A stretch of DNA of 41,304 bases from Bacillota bacterium. GTDB lineage: Bacteria; Bacillota; Clostridia; Acetivibrionales; DSM-1351. The DNA lies in the NCBI GenBank assembly GCA_023392075.1, contig JAEVZU010000187.1, positions 1 to 41,304 on the forward strand, in the 5' to 3' direction. The notes below the pieces were generated by a model. It had not been told where the DNA came from and ran no database searches. It saw only the letters and a program-made list of their open reading frames with translations. Position numbers and translations under genes: made by a program. Positions 7,792 through 16,736 of the stretch are shown one piece after another (position 1 is the first letter of the stretch; each line of letters starts with the position of its first letter).

Positions 7792-8133
7792 ATGAAAATG
7801 GTAATAGCAATAGTAAGACCCGAGGCGGTAGAAGATATTAAATCCGCATTGTTTGAGGCTGAAATTCATAAAATGACCGTATCCCATGTCAAAGGCTGCG
7901 GCCAGCAGATGGGTTATACTGAAAGCTACAGAGGTAATGTCAGTACGGTAAATCTATTGATGAAGGTACGTTTTGAGATAGCTGTAAATGATGAATATGT
8001 AAAACCTACCATAGATGCTATAATGAAAGTTGCCAGAACCGGCAAAATAGGAGATGGAAAGATTTTTGTCCAGTCTGTAGAGGAATGCTACAGGATAAGA
8101 ACCGGCGAACAGGGTATTGAAGCTATAGGATAG
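7792..8133 (+). CDS. glnK: Nitrogen regulatory protein PII (GlnK-like)
   Basis: A 113-residue PII signal protein, a trimer that senses ATP/ADP and 2-oxoglutarate and controls the ammonium channel. It starts MKMVIAIVRPEAVEDIKSAL and ends with the nucleotide-binding region TGKIGDGKIFVQ and RIRTGEQGIEAI. The T-loop reads GCGQQMGYTESYRGNVSTVN. Aligned by eye on E. coli PII, Tyr46 is present but the uridylylated Tyr51 is replaced by Ser, and position 49 is Asn. Uridylylation is therefore unlikely, and signalling is probably by ligand binding alone. The ATG is chosen from AGGAGGG 7 bases upstream; a GTG at 7744 in the same frame lacks support. It follows amt in the same direction. Confidence 0.94.
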   Translation: MKMVIAIVRPEAVEDIKSALFEAEIHKMTVSHVKGCGQQMGYTESYRGNVSTVNLLMKVRFEIAVNDEYVKPTIDAIMKVARTGKIGDGKIFVQSVEECYRIRTGEQGIEAIG

Positions 8134-8261
8134 TGTAAATGACAGAAATAATAAGTTCATAATTTAACAATATTTTCTTCACAGAATATACTTATTGGGG
8201 TTGTATTATATTGATGTAGCAGTAAAAATAATCCAATAACCAGACAGGAAGGTGTATATTT

Positions 8262-8891
8262 GTGAAGAAAAGCATGAGTATTCTCTTAATATCTTTATTT
8301 ATATTCTCTCTTGCAGCCTGCGGTTCCAAAGATCCTTCAGCAGCTGCCGCTGACAGCAGTGCCGGCGGCCGGATGCAGGTACAGGCTGCCGACCTTGCAG
8401 GTGAGGTAAGTTCGGTTTCAGACAATAAAATAACACTGAAAGTTATAAAAATGCCTGCCTTGAGCAGAAACGGGAGAGCTTCATCGGATAGCAGCAGTTT
8501 CCGGCCAGGCAGAAGGTCTTCGGAAAATACTGCGGCAAACTCCTCAGTTAGCAAGCAAAAAGGAAACGATAAGGCAAATCCGTCAGGAGACCAATCACAG
8601 GAAAAAGGACAACGCCCTCAAAGAACCGTTGAATTTACCGGTGAAACAAAAACCGTCACCCTTCCTGGCGATGTCAAAATAACAGCAGCAGGGAGAAGAC
8701 AAAGCGATGACAGTGCAAACGGGCAGTCAGCACTGAGCGTTTCAGATATCAAGCAGGGTGATATTCTGCAAATCTGGTATTCCCCAAATAACGGAGAAGT
8801 AATTTCCAGAGTGGTTTTGATGCAGTCCTTGCCAGGTTTATCAGGCAGCAATGCTGATCAAAAGAGCAGTGAAAACAAATCCGGACAATAA
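8262..8891 (+). CDS. Small lipoprotein, function unknown
   Basis: A 209-residue exported protein. Residues 1-20 are a lipoprotein signal peptide with lipobox LAAC, so Cys20 should be lipidated and the protein anchored outside the membrane. The mature part has a segment AGEVSSVSDNKITLKVIK, a long low-complexity stretch rich in Ser, Gly, Asn, Gln and Arg (about 65-120), then ETKTVTLPGDVKITAAG and IKQGDILQIWYSPNNGEVISRVVLM. The strand-rich ends resemble the small beta-barrel of DUF5666-type proteins, a weak impression. The GTG start follows GGAAGGTG by 7 bases. It converges with the amidase gene, with 16 bases between the stops. Its role is not evident. Confidence 0.8.
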   Translation: MKKSMSILLISLFIFSLAACGSKDPSAAAADSSAGGRMQVQAADLAGEVSSVSDNKITLKVIKMPALSRNGRASSDSSSFRPGRRSSENTAANSSVSKQKGNDKANPSGDQSQEKGQRPQRTVEFTGETKTVTLPGDVKITAAGRRQSDDSANGQSALSVSDIKQGDILQIWYSPNNGEVISRVVLMQSLPGLSGSNADQKSSENKSGQ

Positions 8892-8907
8892 TTAATTTAA
8901 TTTAAAA

Positions 8908-9819
8908 TTATTTTTCCTTGAGGTCGTTAATATAATTATTATACTTTTCCACACCTTCAACTATTCCTGTAACGATTTTGTTCTGGTATGAATCGGAATT
9001 CAGCAGCCTGTCTTCCTCGGGGTTGGTCATGAACCCCATTTCCAGCAGCATAACAGGTATTTTGGACCAGTTGAAGCCGGTGAGGTCGGTACTTTTTACT
9101 GTTCCTGCCGATTTCGCCTTTGTATTTTTCAGAACACCCTCCATTATATACTCTCCTGCTTTTGCACTTTTCAAAAGCAGGTCTTTATCTTTGATATATT
9201 TATCACCCGGAACCATCATAAGCACTCCTGAAGCCTTTCTGCTGTCGGAGCCGTTTGCATGGATCCTTATTGTCAGATCCGCACCCGATTTGTTCCAGAA
9301 ATTCGTTCTTTCCACATTTGTCATATTGCAGGTATGAGTTTCCCTGACCATTATTACCTTGGCGCCCTTGTCAGCCAGTACTTTCTTCAGCTTAAGTGAA
9401 ACAGTCAGATTGAGACTTTCCTCTGTTACCTTTGTTACCACACCCGTTGTTCCGCTTGCAGTTGCCGCCTTCATAACCTTGGAACCGGGTGCCAGCGGTT
9501 CAGTCTTTTTAACTTTTTTTGTCAGTATACCGTGTCCCGGATCTATACAGACCGTTAAGCCGTCAAGCGGTTTTGTTTCCTTGTCTTTAGTCCCATCCCC
9601 ATCCTTGCCCGAAGATTTTTTTACAGCTACCTCTTTAATTCTATTTGAAGCCGCTTTATTTTCATCCGTCATTGCTGCTTTCCTTTCGGTAACAACGGTT
9701 TCAATGTTTGTACTCACAGAGACAGCCTGTCCTGTATGCATCTGTGGCCCTCCATATGAACAACCTGCAAAGGAGGTTAAGAGTAAACCGATTAATAATA
9801 TGACAACGATTTTTTTCAT
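8908..9819 (-). CDS. N-acetylmuramoyl-L-alanine amidase (Amidase_3), lipoprotein
   Basis: A zinc amidase that cuts the bond between MurNAc and L-Ala of peptidoglycan, here tethered to the outer face of the membrane. The 303-residue precursor has a lipobox FAGC ending a clear signal peptide (Cys20) and a charged linker to about residue 85. The Amidase_3 domain follows: TVCIDPGHG (first Zn His), VTEESLNL (Zn Glu), LTIRIHANG (Zn His), and VMLLEMGFMTNPEED with the catalytic Glu. It lies downstream of the cell-wall salvage operon on the same strand, 130 bases beyond the murK-like gene. It may be the extracellular enzyme that supplies peptide-free saccharides, though a separate transcript is possible. 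Confidence 0.92.
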   Translation of the reverse strand: MKKIVVILLIGLLLTSFAGCSYGGPQMHTGQAVSVSTNIETVVTERKAAMTDENKAASNRIKEVAVKKSSGKDGDGTKDKETKPLDGLTVCIDPGHGILTKKVKKTEPLAPGSKVMKAATASGTTGVVTKVTEESLNLTVSLKLKKVLADKGAKVIMVRETHTCNMTNVERTNFWNKSGADLTIRIHANGSDSRKASGVLMMVPGDKYIKDKDLLLKSAKAGEYIMEGVLKNTKAKSAGTVKSTDLTGFNWSKIPVMLLEMGFMTNPEEDRLLNSDSYQNKIVTGIVEGVEKYNNYINDLKEK

Positions 9820-9949
9820 AATTGAAATTCCAGCCCCTGTTTACTTATAATTTGATCACACAACGATTAAATTTATTTATATTATACCAAATCAACAAAA
9901 AGTAACACTGGAATTTCTCAAAATACTAAAATATATTTTATTTGAGGAT

Positions 9950-10867
9950 TTATTGCTTAGCAGCCTCCAGAGCCATCATAGCTGCGCCGTAGGCTGCACC
10001 ATTCCTGGGATACACACATTTTAAGCCGGAAAATTCCTGCGATACCTTTTCTGCCAGAGTATTTCCGATATACTGGTCCTTGGTAAGTATGCTTCCTGAA
10101 AGTGCAATTTCTCCTTTATACAAATCAAGCTTCTCAACAACAGGCTTTACCAGCTTGAATAATTCATCACTGCATTTATGGGAAATAGCCCTGGCCGCAC
10201 TGTCTCCATTTTTACAGGCATGGGTCAGGTTTGGCGCCAGTTTTGCAATATCCCTCTTATTGGTTTCTTTACTATATATATAGCTGATAAGCTCTTCAAC
10301 CGAATTTATTTTTAGTTGTGAAAATACCATATCCGTAAGAGCGGTGGCCTCTCCTCTTCCGTCATATGCCCTGACTATTGCACTCAGCATATCCCTGCCT
10401 ATAGCATAACCGCTGCCCTCATCATCGATCAGGTACCCGAAGCCTCCAGTTCTGTGCTCGCTTCCATATTTGTTCCTGCCATAGCAGATTGATCCCGTAC
10501 CTGCAATCAGAATGATTCCCTCACCTTTTCCAAGAGCTCCATACAGTGCTGTCTGGTGGTCTCCTGATATGATAAACCTTCCGGAATATCCACTGCTGAC
10601 AATTGCAGCTTTCAAGGTCTCCCTTGCCAGGGCATTGCTGATACCTGCCGCACCGACACAGGTACATGCGCATTTACTTGACGGACCTGTTTCACTGAAT
10701 ATTTTTTCAAAAATATATCTCAAGTTGTTTTCAACATTGGTTACATTTTCACCATTTATATTAATTGCACCTGATCTGAACCGGCTTATTACATTTCCCT
10801 GCAGGTCGCACGCAACCACTTCGGTTTTTGTTCCTCCGCCATCCAGTCCTATGACAAATCCGCCCAA
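9950..10867 (-). CDS. murK: BadF/BadG-type amino-sugar kinase (MurK / GlcNAc-kinase like)
   Basis: A 305-residue ASKHA-fold kinase of the BadF/BadG/BcrA family. Motifs are the phosphate-1 loop IGLDGGGTKTEVV, VGAAGIS, the catalytic-site ISGDHQTALYG, phosphate-2 LIAGTGSICYG and the DDEGSGYAIG loop. Relatives include mammalian GlcNAc kinase and MurK of Clostridium acetobutylicum, which phosphorylates both GlcNAc and MurNAc at O6. Being the last gene of a namZ-nagZ operon that releases these two free sugars, it is best read as the kinase for them; the symbol rests on context. The start is TTG with GGGAGG 7 bases upstream, overlapped by no other frame. It follows nagZ by 12 bases. Confidence 0.82.
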   Translation of the reverse strand: MGGFVIGLDGGGTKTEVVACDLQGNVISRFRSGAININGENVTNVENNLRYIFEKIFSETGPSSKCACTCVGAAGISNALARETLKAAIVSSGYSGRFIISGDHQTALYGALGKGEGIILIAGTGSICYGRNKYGSEHRTGGFGYLIDDEGSGYAIGRDMLSAIVRAYDGRGEATALTDMVFSQLKINSVEELISYIYSKETNKRDIAKLAPNLTHACKNGDSAARAISHKCSDELFKLVKPVVEKLDLYKGEIALSGSILTKDQYIGNTLAEKVSQEFSGLKCVYPRNGAAYGAAMMALEAAKQ

Positions 10868-10879
10868 TTCAACACCTCC

Positions 10880-12439
10880 CTATATATCTACCGGTAATTT
10901 GCCGGATGGTGCTATATTGCCCTTGAATATTTCAGAAAGTATTTCAAATACCTGTGTTGTATATTCGTATGCTGCCAGTCTAAATGCTCTTTTGTCAATA
11001 CCGCCCAGATCATACGGATTTCTTAATGCCACTGCAATTACATTTTCCTTATTCTCACACAACCTGTTGGCCAGCTCCAGCTGCCCCGGATTCAAATGTC
11101 CGTTGTAGGTTCCGTAAACAACCGTTTTATACCCTTCTGCTTTTTCAAGTACCTCTTTAATTTCCTCTGCGGTTGGATTCACAGATGTCAGCAGGAACTG
11201 CCCGGCAAACTCTCCGGCCATGTACTCAGGAAAACTAAAGCTTTTATCGGCTGAGCTGGATGCCAATGTAGACCTGCTGGCATAGCTTCCCATGAACAGA
11301 GTACGGCTGTCAACAGGCGGCAATACTCTGCCTTTACAGTTAACGGGTGTTATGCTTTTTTTACGGATGCCCGCCGCCAGGGCTTTGTGCTCCGGACTAC
11401 CCACAATAGATATATTTTCGTCACATCCGGCAGACTGATATTTTTTCTTAAAATCAATTATTAGTTTAACCGATTTGTCAATTGTCTCTATTGATAACTC
11501 TCCGTTTTGAACTGCTTCTTCAATTAATTTGACTGCTTGCTCAGCAAGTTCCGGTGTATGGGATATGCATACTATGTTCACTCCTGCCTTGACTGCCTCC
11601 AAAGCACCTTCTGCCGTGCCGTAATACTTTTTGACAGCGTCCATTTCAAGGCAATCCGAAAATATAAGTCCTTCAAAGCCCAGCTGCAGCCTTAACAATC
11701 CGGTTATTATCCGGTAAGACATGGTGGCCGGTTTATTATTATTTTCTATTTGCGGAAAGAGTATGTGCGATGTCATTACGGCCTCTGCACCATTATTTAT
11801 GGCTTTGTAAAACGGAACTATTTCATTTGACATAAGCTCCGTCAATGATTTGTCTATAACGGGAAGTCCTATATGGGAATCCACTGCCGTATCACCATGA
11901 CCGGGAAAGTGTTTTATTATGGGGAGTACATGAGCGTCAACCAGGCCCTTCATCATTTCCATTCCAAACCCGGCAACCTGTTCCTTGCTGTCTCCAAAGG
12001 CTCTGACACCTATTACCGGATTATTTTTGTTGGAGTTTATATCCAAAACCGGTGCCATGTTCACATTTATGCCCAGGGCTCCAAGTTCCGTGCCGGTGGC
12101 ATATCCGGCATTATATGCATTACAGGGTTCACCTGTTGCGGCTATTGCCATGGCCCCGGGGAAAATTGTTGCATCGTCCGGGAGCCTGGTTACCGTGCCG
12201 CCCTCCTGATCCACGGCAATAAACGGCCGACAGCCGGTATTGTTTTCAATCAGTCCTGTCAGTTCACTGCAAAGCTTTCTGACCTGAAACGAGGTTTCGA
12301 TATTATGTGAAAAAAGTATGGTATTCCCGATTTTATATTCTTCAACAAGCCTCTTATACTCAGGGCTTATATTGGAAGCAGGAAAACCTGCCATAATCAT
12401 CTGTCCTATTTTTTCCCGAAGGGTCATTTTTTCCAGCAT
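10880..12439 (-). CDS. nagZ: Beta-N-acetylglucosaminidase NagZ (GH3)
   Basis: A glycoside hydrolase family 3 enzyme releasing GlcNAc from muropeptides or cell-wall disaccharides. The substrate-binding KHFPGHGDT at 176-184 is followed by DSH at 187-189, giving the His-Asp dyad used as acid/base in NagZ. The nucleophile is Asp262 in FSDCLEMDAV, and DQEGGTVTRL is at 77-86. With 519 residues it is longer than Gram-negative NagZ (about 340) and has a C-terminal domain like the Bacillus enzyme. Unlike the secreted Bacillus protein, no signal peptide is visible (MLEKMTLREKIGQMIMAG), implying cytoplasmic action on imported sugars. GGAGG lies 7 bases before the ATG. The namZ stop is 3 bases upstream, so the two are tightly coupled. 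Confidence 0.95.
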   Translation of the reverse strand: MLEKMTLREKIGQMIMAGFPASNISPEYKRLVEEYKIGNTILFSHNIETSFQVRKLCSELTGLIENNTGCRPFIAVDQEGGTVTRLPDDATIFPGAMAIAATGEPCNAYNAGYATGTELGALGINVNMAPVLDINSNKNNPVIGVRAFGDSKEQVAGFGMEMMKGLVDAHVLPIIKHFPGHGDTAVDSHIGLPVIDKSLTELMSNEIVPFYKAINNGAEAVMTSHILFPQIENNNKPATMSYRIITGLLRLQLGFEGLIFSDCLEMDAVKKYYGTAEGALEAVKAGVNIVCISHTPELAEQAVKLIEEAVQNGELSIETIDKSVKLIIDFKKKYQSAGCDENISIVGSPEHKALAAGIRKKSITPVNCKGRVLPPVDSRTLFMGSYASRSTLASSSADKSFSFPEYMAGEFAGQFLLTSVNPTAEEIKEVLEKAEGYKTVVYGTYNGHLNPGQLELANRLCENKENVIAVALRNPYDLGGIDKRAFRLAAYEYTTQVFEILSEIFKGNIAPSGKLPVDI

Positions 12440-12442
12440 GGC

Positions 12443-13591
12443 CTAACCTCCATATAAATGGTACTGTGCTTTGGTCCCGGCAAATCCGGCGCTTTCCTGT
12501 CTATAGCTGTCCAACAGCCGGTCTTTATCAATTTTTTCATTTCTTAAGACGTCATCCCCCGACAGCAAATCTATGAATTGTTTTGTCCCGCCTTTGTAAG
12601 GCGGCAGAAATTCAAATTTTCCGGGATACATATCTTTTATCCTGAATAGAAGTTCAATCCCCGTATCAACTGACAATACCCTGCCGTAATCAGTGATATG
12701 AATCTGTACACCTTCACATTTTTCACCGCTGAATTTGGAGGTTGCGGGTCTGAAATGGACAGGCCTGAACAGCACTCCAGGAAGCCTCTTCTTATTCATT
12801 TCATCAGCAAGTTTCTGGCCATCTATAAAAGGTGCGCCTATTATTTCAAAGGGGCAGGTGGTACCTCTCCCTTCAGACATGTTCGTTCCCTCAAACAGGC
12901 AGGTCCCGGGATATAAAAGTGCCGTATCAAAACGGGGAATTCCCATGGTAGGCATTACCCATCTTCGATTTGTATCGGGAAACAGCATTTTTCTGTCCCA
13001 GCCCTCACAGGGTATTACATGCAGTTTACAATTAAAACCCATTTGATCATTTGCCATCATTGCAAATTCTCCGATTGTAAGCCCATACCTCATGCAGAGC
13101 GGATATGCTCCTACAAAGGATTTAAACTCAGGTTTCAATATGTTTCCTTCAACTGTTACACCATCCAGAGGATTGATCCTGTCCAGAACTGCAAATTCCC
13201 TGCCGCTGCTTGCACAGTCTTCAAGTGCATACAGCATGGTATTTATAAAAGTAAAATACCTTGTCCCCACATCCTGTATGTCATATACAACAATGTCCAC
13301 CAGGTCCAGCATTTCCTGCGTAAGCCTTTTGGAATCCTTTCTGTAAAGGCTGTAGACCTGCACACCCGTATAAGGATCCAGGTAGGTGTCAACAAGGGCT
13401 CCGGCTTCAATATCCCCCCGGACCCCGTGCTCGGGTGAAAATAACGCGGCAAGCTTATATTTTTTGTGAATTATACTTATTGATGAATTAAAATTATTAT
13501 CAACACCTGAAGGTGAAGTTATCAGTCCTATTCTCTTACCCTTAAACAACCTGTCATACTTTTCTATTTGTTCTAAACCGTTTAATACCAT
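12443..13591 (-). CDS. namZ: Exo-beta-N-acetylmuramidase NamZ (DUF1343, GH171)
   Basis: A 382-residue member of the DUF1343 family, of which Bacillus subtilis NamZ (YbbC) removes MurNAc from the non-reducing end of peptidoglycan saccharides. Family motifs are KRIGLITSPSGVD, LFSPEHGVRGD, VYSLYRKDSKRL, VVYDIQDVGTRYFTFI, VLDRINPLDG and the late EGTNMSEGRGT. No signal peptide is present (MVLNGLEQIEKYDRLF), in contrast to the exported Bacillus enzyme. The frame extends to a GTG at 13603, but that codon lies in the ribosome site GGAGG, so the ATG at 13591 is used. namZ-nagZ adjacency is conserved in Firmicutes; together they dismantle GlcNAc-MurNAc chains from the end. Confidence 0.93.
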   Translation of the reverse strand: MVLNGLEQIEKYDRLFKGKRIGLITSPSGVDNNFNSSISIIHKKYKLAALFSPEHGVRGDIEAGALVDTYLDPYTGVQVYSLYRKDSKRLTQEMLDLVDIVVYDIQDVGTRYFTFINTMLYALEDCASSGREFAVLDRINPLDGVTVEGNILKPEFKSFVGAYPLCMRYGLTIGEFAMMANDQMGFNCKLHVIPCEGWDRKMLFPDTNRRWVMPTMGIPRFDTALLYPGTCLFEGTNMSEGRGTTCPFEIIGAPFIDGQKLADEMNKKRLPGVLFRPVHFRPATSKFSGEKCEGVQIHITDYGRVLSVDTGIELLFRIKDMYPGKFEFLPPYKGGTKQFIDLLSGDDVLRNEKIDKDRLLDSYRQESAGFAGTKAQYHLYGG

Positions 13592-13645
13592 TTTGACCTC
13601 CACTGTTACCAGGTATATAAAACCGTTGGGATTAACTTCCGGAGG

Positions 13646-14347
13646 TTATAACGAGTCCTTTATAACCTTCATGGTTTCAGGTGCTATGGCAAAACATTCG
13701 GCCCTGCCTTTTCTGGCCTCTATTCCTCTTACTCTGCTCAAATGCGTGTAATATTCCAGGTACGGGAAAGATTTACTGCCGGTTACAAACCAGTGTGTGG
13801 CCACTGCCTTTTGCCATAATTCAAAGCCTTCGGTTATATCCATGTAAATATAAGGCTTGAAATCTACAGCATCCTCCCAGTTTTCGGCATAGTAAAGCCT
13901 CGATGCAAAAAAAGCTGGATTTTCACGTTCAAAAAATGGATTTCCTGCAAAGAAGCGGGCATCGTTCACTATCCTGTGAGTGGCCATATGATCCTTATGC
14001 ATGCTGTTTTTGAAATGGGTTATTATAACATTGGGTTTAACTTCACGGATTACATCGCACACCTGATAACGAACTGTATCATTGTCAGGCAATTCACCAT
14101 CAGGATAATCAAATACAACGGCTCTGCCTCCAAGCATCTGTGCAAATGTCTCTGCTTCACGTACCTTTTGTTCACGGTAAGCAGCCAGGGACATATCTGC
14201 CGGGGCTCCTTTTTCACCTGCGGTAAGTGCCAGCGTTACTATCTTATCACCTCTCAGTGCATGCGTTGCCAGAACTCCGCCTGCGGTAAGCTCCATGTCC
14301 CCCACATGACCGCCTATTGCCAAAATTGTCAGGTTGTTATCACTCAT
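13646..14347 (-). CDS. PIG-L (LmbE-like) deacetylase family protein, altered active site
   Basis: A 233-residue PIG-L/LmbE fold protein; relatives are Zn-dependent de-N-acetylases acting on GlcNAc-containing small molecules. The N-terminal motif, usually AHPDDxE, reads GGHVGDMEL. The zinc ligands His14 and Asp17 remain, but the Asp that acts as general base in MshB-type enzymes is Gly16. The later HKDH (MHKDHMATH) is intact. It either uses another base, has changed chemistry or is a binding protein. The ATG at 14347 is supported by GGAGG 8 bases upstream and overlaps the stop of the preceding GNAT gene by 4 bases (ATGA), indicating translational coupling. Within a MurNAc/GlcNAc operon its natural ligand is probably an amino sugar or its derivative. 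Confidence 0.85.
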   Translation of the reverse strand: MSDNNLTILAIGGHVGDMELTAGGVLATHALRGDKIVTLALTAGEKGAPADMSLAAYREQKVREAETFAQMLGGRAVVFDYPDGELPDNDTVRYQVCDVIREVKPNVIITHFKNSMHKDHMATHRIVNDARFFAGNPFFERENPAFFASRLYYAENWEDAVDFKPYIYMDITEGFELWQKAVATHWFVTGSKSFPYLEYYTHLSRVRGIEARKGRAECFAIAPETMKVIKDSL

Positions 14348-15318
14348 AATTCCTGCCTCCATTGTTTTCTCATTACTGCAAATTCCATAACCTCTTTAAA
14401 GCCTGCCTTCTTATAAATGTTTATGGCAGGGTTTTCAATTCCTGTATAAAGCGACATATAGTCGGCCCCGACTTTAATAAAAGCCTCACACAGCTTGAAA
14501 AACAAAATGCTGCCGAGACCGTGCCCTTCATGCTCCGGATTAACCCCTATTCCGGCAAAATATCCCCTGCCCGAATCCTGACGTATAACAGGACCTGCAA
14601 AGCCGACAGCCCTGCCATCCCTGGCAGCTATCACCACTGGAATCCCTTCCCGTGTACATTTTGATATTTCCTTCTGCCATAATATATTATCAAAGCCCTT
14701 AAGCATTTCTTCTATTCCTCCATGTTTGGAATTGTCAAAAAGAGTCACTTCATAGCCTGCTGCTTTAGCCTTTGTCTCCTTTTCAAGAATGCTTTCGGGT
14801 ATCATAAACTTTGACAGCTCCAGGTACATGGCACACTCACGGGTCCGCTCCGCATACCCGTTTTCCAGCAGTTCCTTATGGGAGAAGCTGCCCGCAAATA
14901 CTCCCGGTGCATTGTTGTGCTCATGCTTCGGCGTACCTGGGATGTACCAGGGCAACAGCATGGGGTTGAAGAAAAGCACCTCTGCCTGTTTTTTGCCTTG
15001 ATCCAGAAAGGATGTCTCAAGCTGTTCAAGCAGCAGCCTGAAATATTCCTGATTTTCATATTCACTGTCCAATACAATACACGTGATGTATCCCGACTTA
15101 TCCCCCAGTGGAAGATCATCTCCCGTACAGCCGCATGCAAAGCCTTTTACACCGTCATTGTCCAGAACGAAGGTATTAGCCTGTTTAAAATACCTGTTCC
15201 CACTGAAAATTTCTTTAAAGCTATTTGCATCCAGTTCCTTATAACCGTCCCGCACTGCAGCTCTGTTCCATAAATCAATTATTTCAGCATCATATTTACC
15301 GTCATACTTAACAATCAT
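14344..15318 (-). CDS. Double-domain GNAT N-acetyltransferase
   Basis: A 324-residue protein with two GNAT-like halves. The N-terminal half (about 1-155) contains GYITCIVLDSEYENQEYFRLLLEQLE, a degenerate acetyl-CoA segment. The C-terminal half has the full motif A, FAGIGVNPEHEGHGLGSILFF, and a typical end INIYKKAGFKEV. It should transfer an acetyl group from acetyl-CoA to an amine; the acceptor is unknown. The ATG at 15318 follows GGAGG by 6 bases; an upstream in-frame GTG at 15342 is not supported. It is coupled by a 4-base overlap to the PIG-L-like gene, so the pair may add and remove an acetyl group on the same amino sugar, or act in one pathway. It lies 105 bases after anmK. Confidence 0.87.
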   Translation of the reverse strand: MIVKYDGKYDAEIIDLWNRAAVRDGYKELDANSFKEIFSGNRYFKQANTFVLDNDGVKGFACGCTGDDLPLGDKSGYITCIVLDSEYENQEYFRLLLEQLETSFLDQGKKQAEVLFFNPMLLPWYIPGTPKHEHNNAPGVFAGSFSHKELLENGYAERTRECAMYLELSKFMIPESILEKETKAKAAGYEVTLFDNSKHGGIEEMLKGFDNILWQKEISKCTREGIPVVIAARDGRAVGFAGPVIRQDSGRGYFAGIGVNPEHEGHGLGSILFFKLCEAFIKVGADYMSLYTGIENPAINIYKKAGFKEVMEFAVMRKQWRQEL

Positions 15319-15351
15319 AGTAAGCCTCCATTCTGCTGCCACCCAGCGTCA

Positions 15352-15375
15352 GCAGTAGTCTGTAACATTTAAAAC
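15352..15375 (+). repeat. 24-nt dispersed repeat, copy 3 (diverged)
   Basis: The core TAGTCTGTAACA matches the copies at 3512 and 7748 at about 20 of 24 bases. It lies in the 105-base gap between anmK and the GNAT gene, inside the salvage operon. Confidence 0.55.
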
Positions 15376-15423
15376 TTATATTGTCCGGCGAGGAAAATTT
15401 ACATAATATAAAAACCTCTTGAA

Positions 15424-16614
15424 TTACAGGCTTATCTTCCCCATAACCACCTCTTTGGAGGCACCTGTAACTCCCGGAATATTATTTGCTCTGGCCGCAA
15501 GAGTATAATCCGCAAGTACGGCAAAAGCAATGGCTTCCTTGGCATCGCTGCTGTATCCCAGCTGTTCCTGGGTATAGGTCTGAACATTATATCCCGACAT
15601 TTCGGTTTTTATATAATTTACCAGCGTATCGTTGTAGCTGCCTCCGCCGCCCAGAACAATATAGTCGGCACTGTATCGGGGCTTTATATACCTTCTGTAG
15701 GAATCGGCTATTGACCATGCGGTAAAATAAGTGACTGTAGCTATCCCATCCTCATTTGATATATTATTCTCCAGCATATATTGATAAACCATTTCTGTGC
15801 AATCCTTACCGAACAGCTCTCTGCCGGTGGACTTTGGCGGCACCATATCAAAATATGGATTGCTTGCAAGTCTTTTCAGCAAACTCTCATTTACTGTTCC
15901 CTTCCTGGCTATTTCTCCGCCCGGGTCATAGAAAAGCTTTCCTTTTGATGTCTTTTGCACCAGACCATCTATTATCATATTTCCGGGGCCGGTATCAAAA
16001 GCGGATATTTCATGCATATTTTTCCCTGCGGGGATTATTGTTATATTTCCGATTCCCCCTATATTCTGGAGCAATACGTTTTTATCTTCATAACTGTAAA
16101 GCAGATGTTCCGTAAAAGGTACCAGGGGCGCCCCCTGACCTCCTGCAGCCATATCCGCAACCCTGAAATCGGATACACAGGGTATTCCTGTTCTGGCAGA
16201 TATAACGGCACCCTCCCCTATCTGAACGGTATATCTTATATCATAACCATCTTTATTTGAAACCCGGGGCTGATGGTATACTGTCTGTCCGTGAGAGCCA
16301 ATGAAATCTATATCCCCTGCTTCCAGGCCGGCTTTTTTTATTACCTGCAGAGCCGCTTCGGCAAACAGCTCTCCCAGCAGGAAATTCATATAACCCAGCT
16401 TATCAACGGTAGACACATTAACATCAAACAATTCCATTATTTTTTTACGGATATTCCCGCTGTACGGAATATTGTCAAATGCGCATAACTTAACTTTGAT
16501 ACCATCATTTACAGTCATTATTTCGACAACTGCGGCATCTATTCCATCGACTGAAGTGCCTGACATGAGGCCTACAGCCCTTCTTACCGTTTTTCCAGAT
16601 ATTTGTTCAAGCAT
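15424..16614 (-). CDS. anmK: Anhydro-N-acetylmuramic acid kinase AnmK
   Basis: A cytoplasmic kinase that opens the 1,6-anhydro bond of anhydro-MurNAc and phosphorylates it to MurNAc-6-phosphate. The 396-residue protein has the family start VGLMSGTSVDGIDAAVVEI, then IGSHGQTVYHQP, DFRVADMAAGGQGAPLVPF, NIGGIGNIT, FDTGPGNMIID and GGGGSYNDTLV. Length and motifs match the family. The ATG has AAGGA 9 bases upstream. Its product is the substrate of MurQ, encoded at the head of the same operon. Its presence indicates that anhydro-sugars, the products of lytic transglycosylases, are among the imported material. Confidence 0.96.
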   Translation of the reverse strand: MLEQISGKTVRRAVGLMSGTSVDGIDAAVVEIMTVNDGIKVKLCAFDNIPYSGNIRKKIMELFDVNVSTVDKLGYMNFLLGELFAEAALQVIKKAGLEAGDIDFIGSHGQTVYHQPRVSNKDGYDIRYTVQIGEGAVISARTGIPCVSDFRVADMAAGGQGAPLVPFTEHLLYSYEDKNVLLQNIGGIGNITIIPAGKNMHEISAFDTGPGNMIIDGLVQKTSKGKLFYDPGGEIARKGTVNESLLKRLASNPYFDMVPPKSTGRELFGKDCTEMVYQYMLENNISNEDGIATVTYFTAWSIADSYRRYIKPRYSADYIVLGGGGSYNDTLVNYIKTEMSGYNVQTYTQEQLGYSSDAKEAIAFAVLADYTLAARANNIPGVTGASKEVVMGKISL

Positions 16615-16736
16615 GATCTCAGTCCTTTTTTATCCTCATAACAGTAAAATGGATGTCTCAAAATGAGAAAATTATAAATAGCGGATACTGATACTGTGCG
16701 CGAGTACAGCTGCAATAACTGGGAAGCAGGCATCCC

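Noticed and set aside
10512..11108. 198-codon open frame on the plus strand
   Set aside because: Antisense to the murK-like and nagZ genes, no ribosome site, no recognisable family; a shadow of the codon bias on the other strand.
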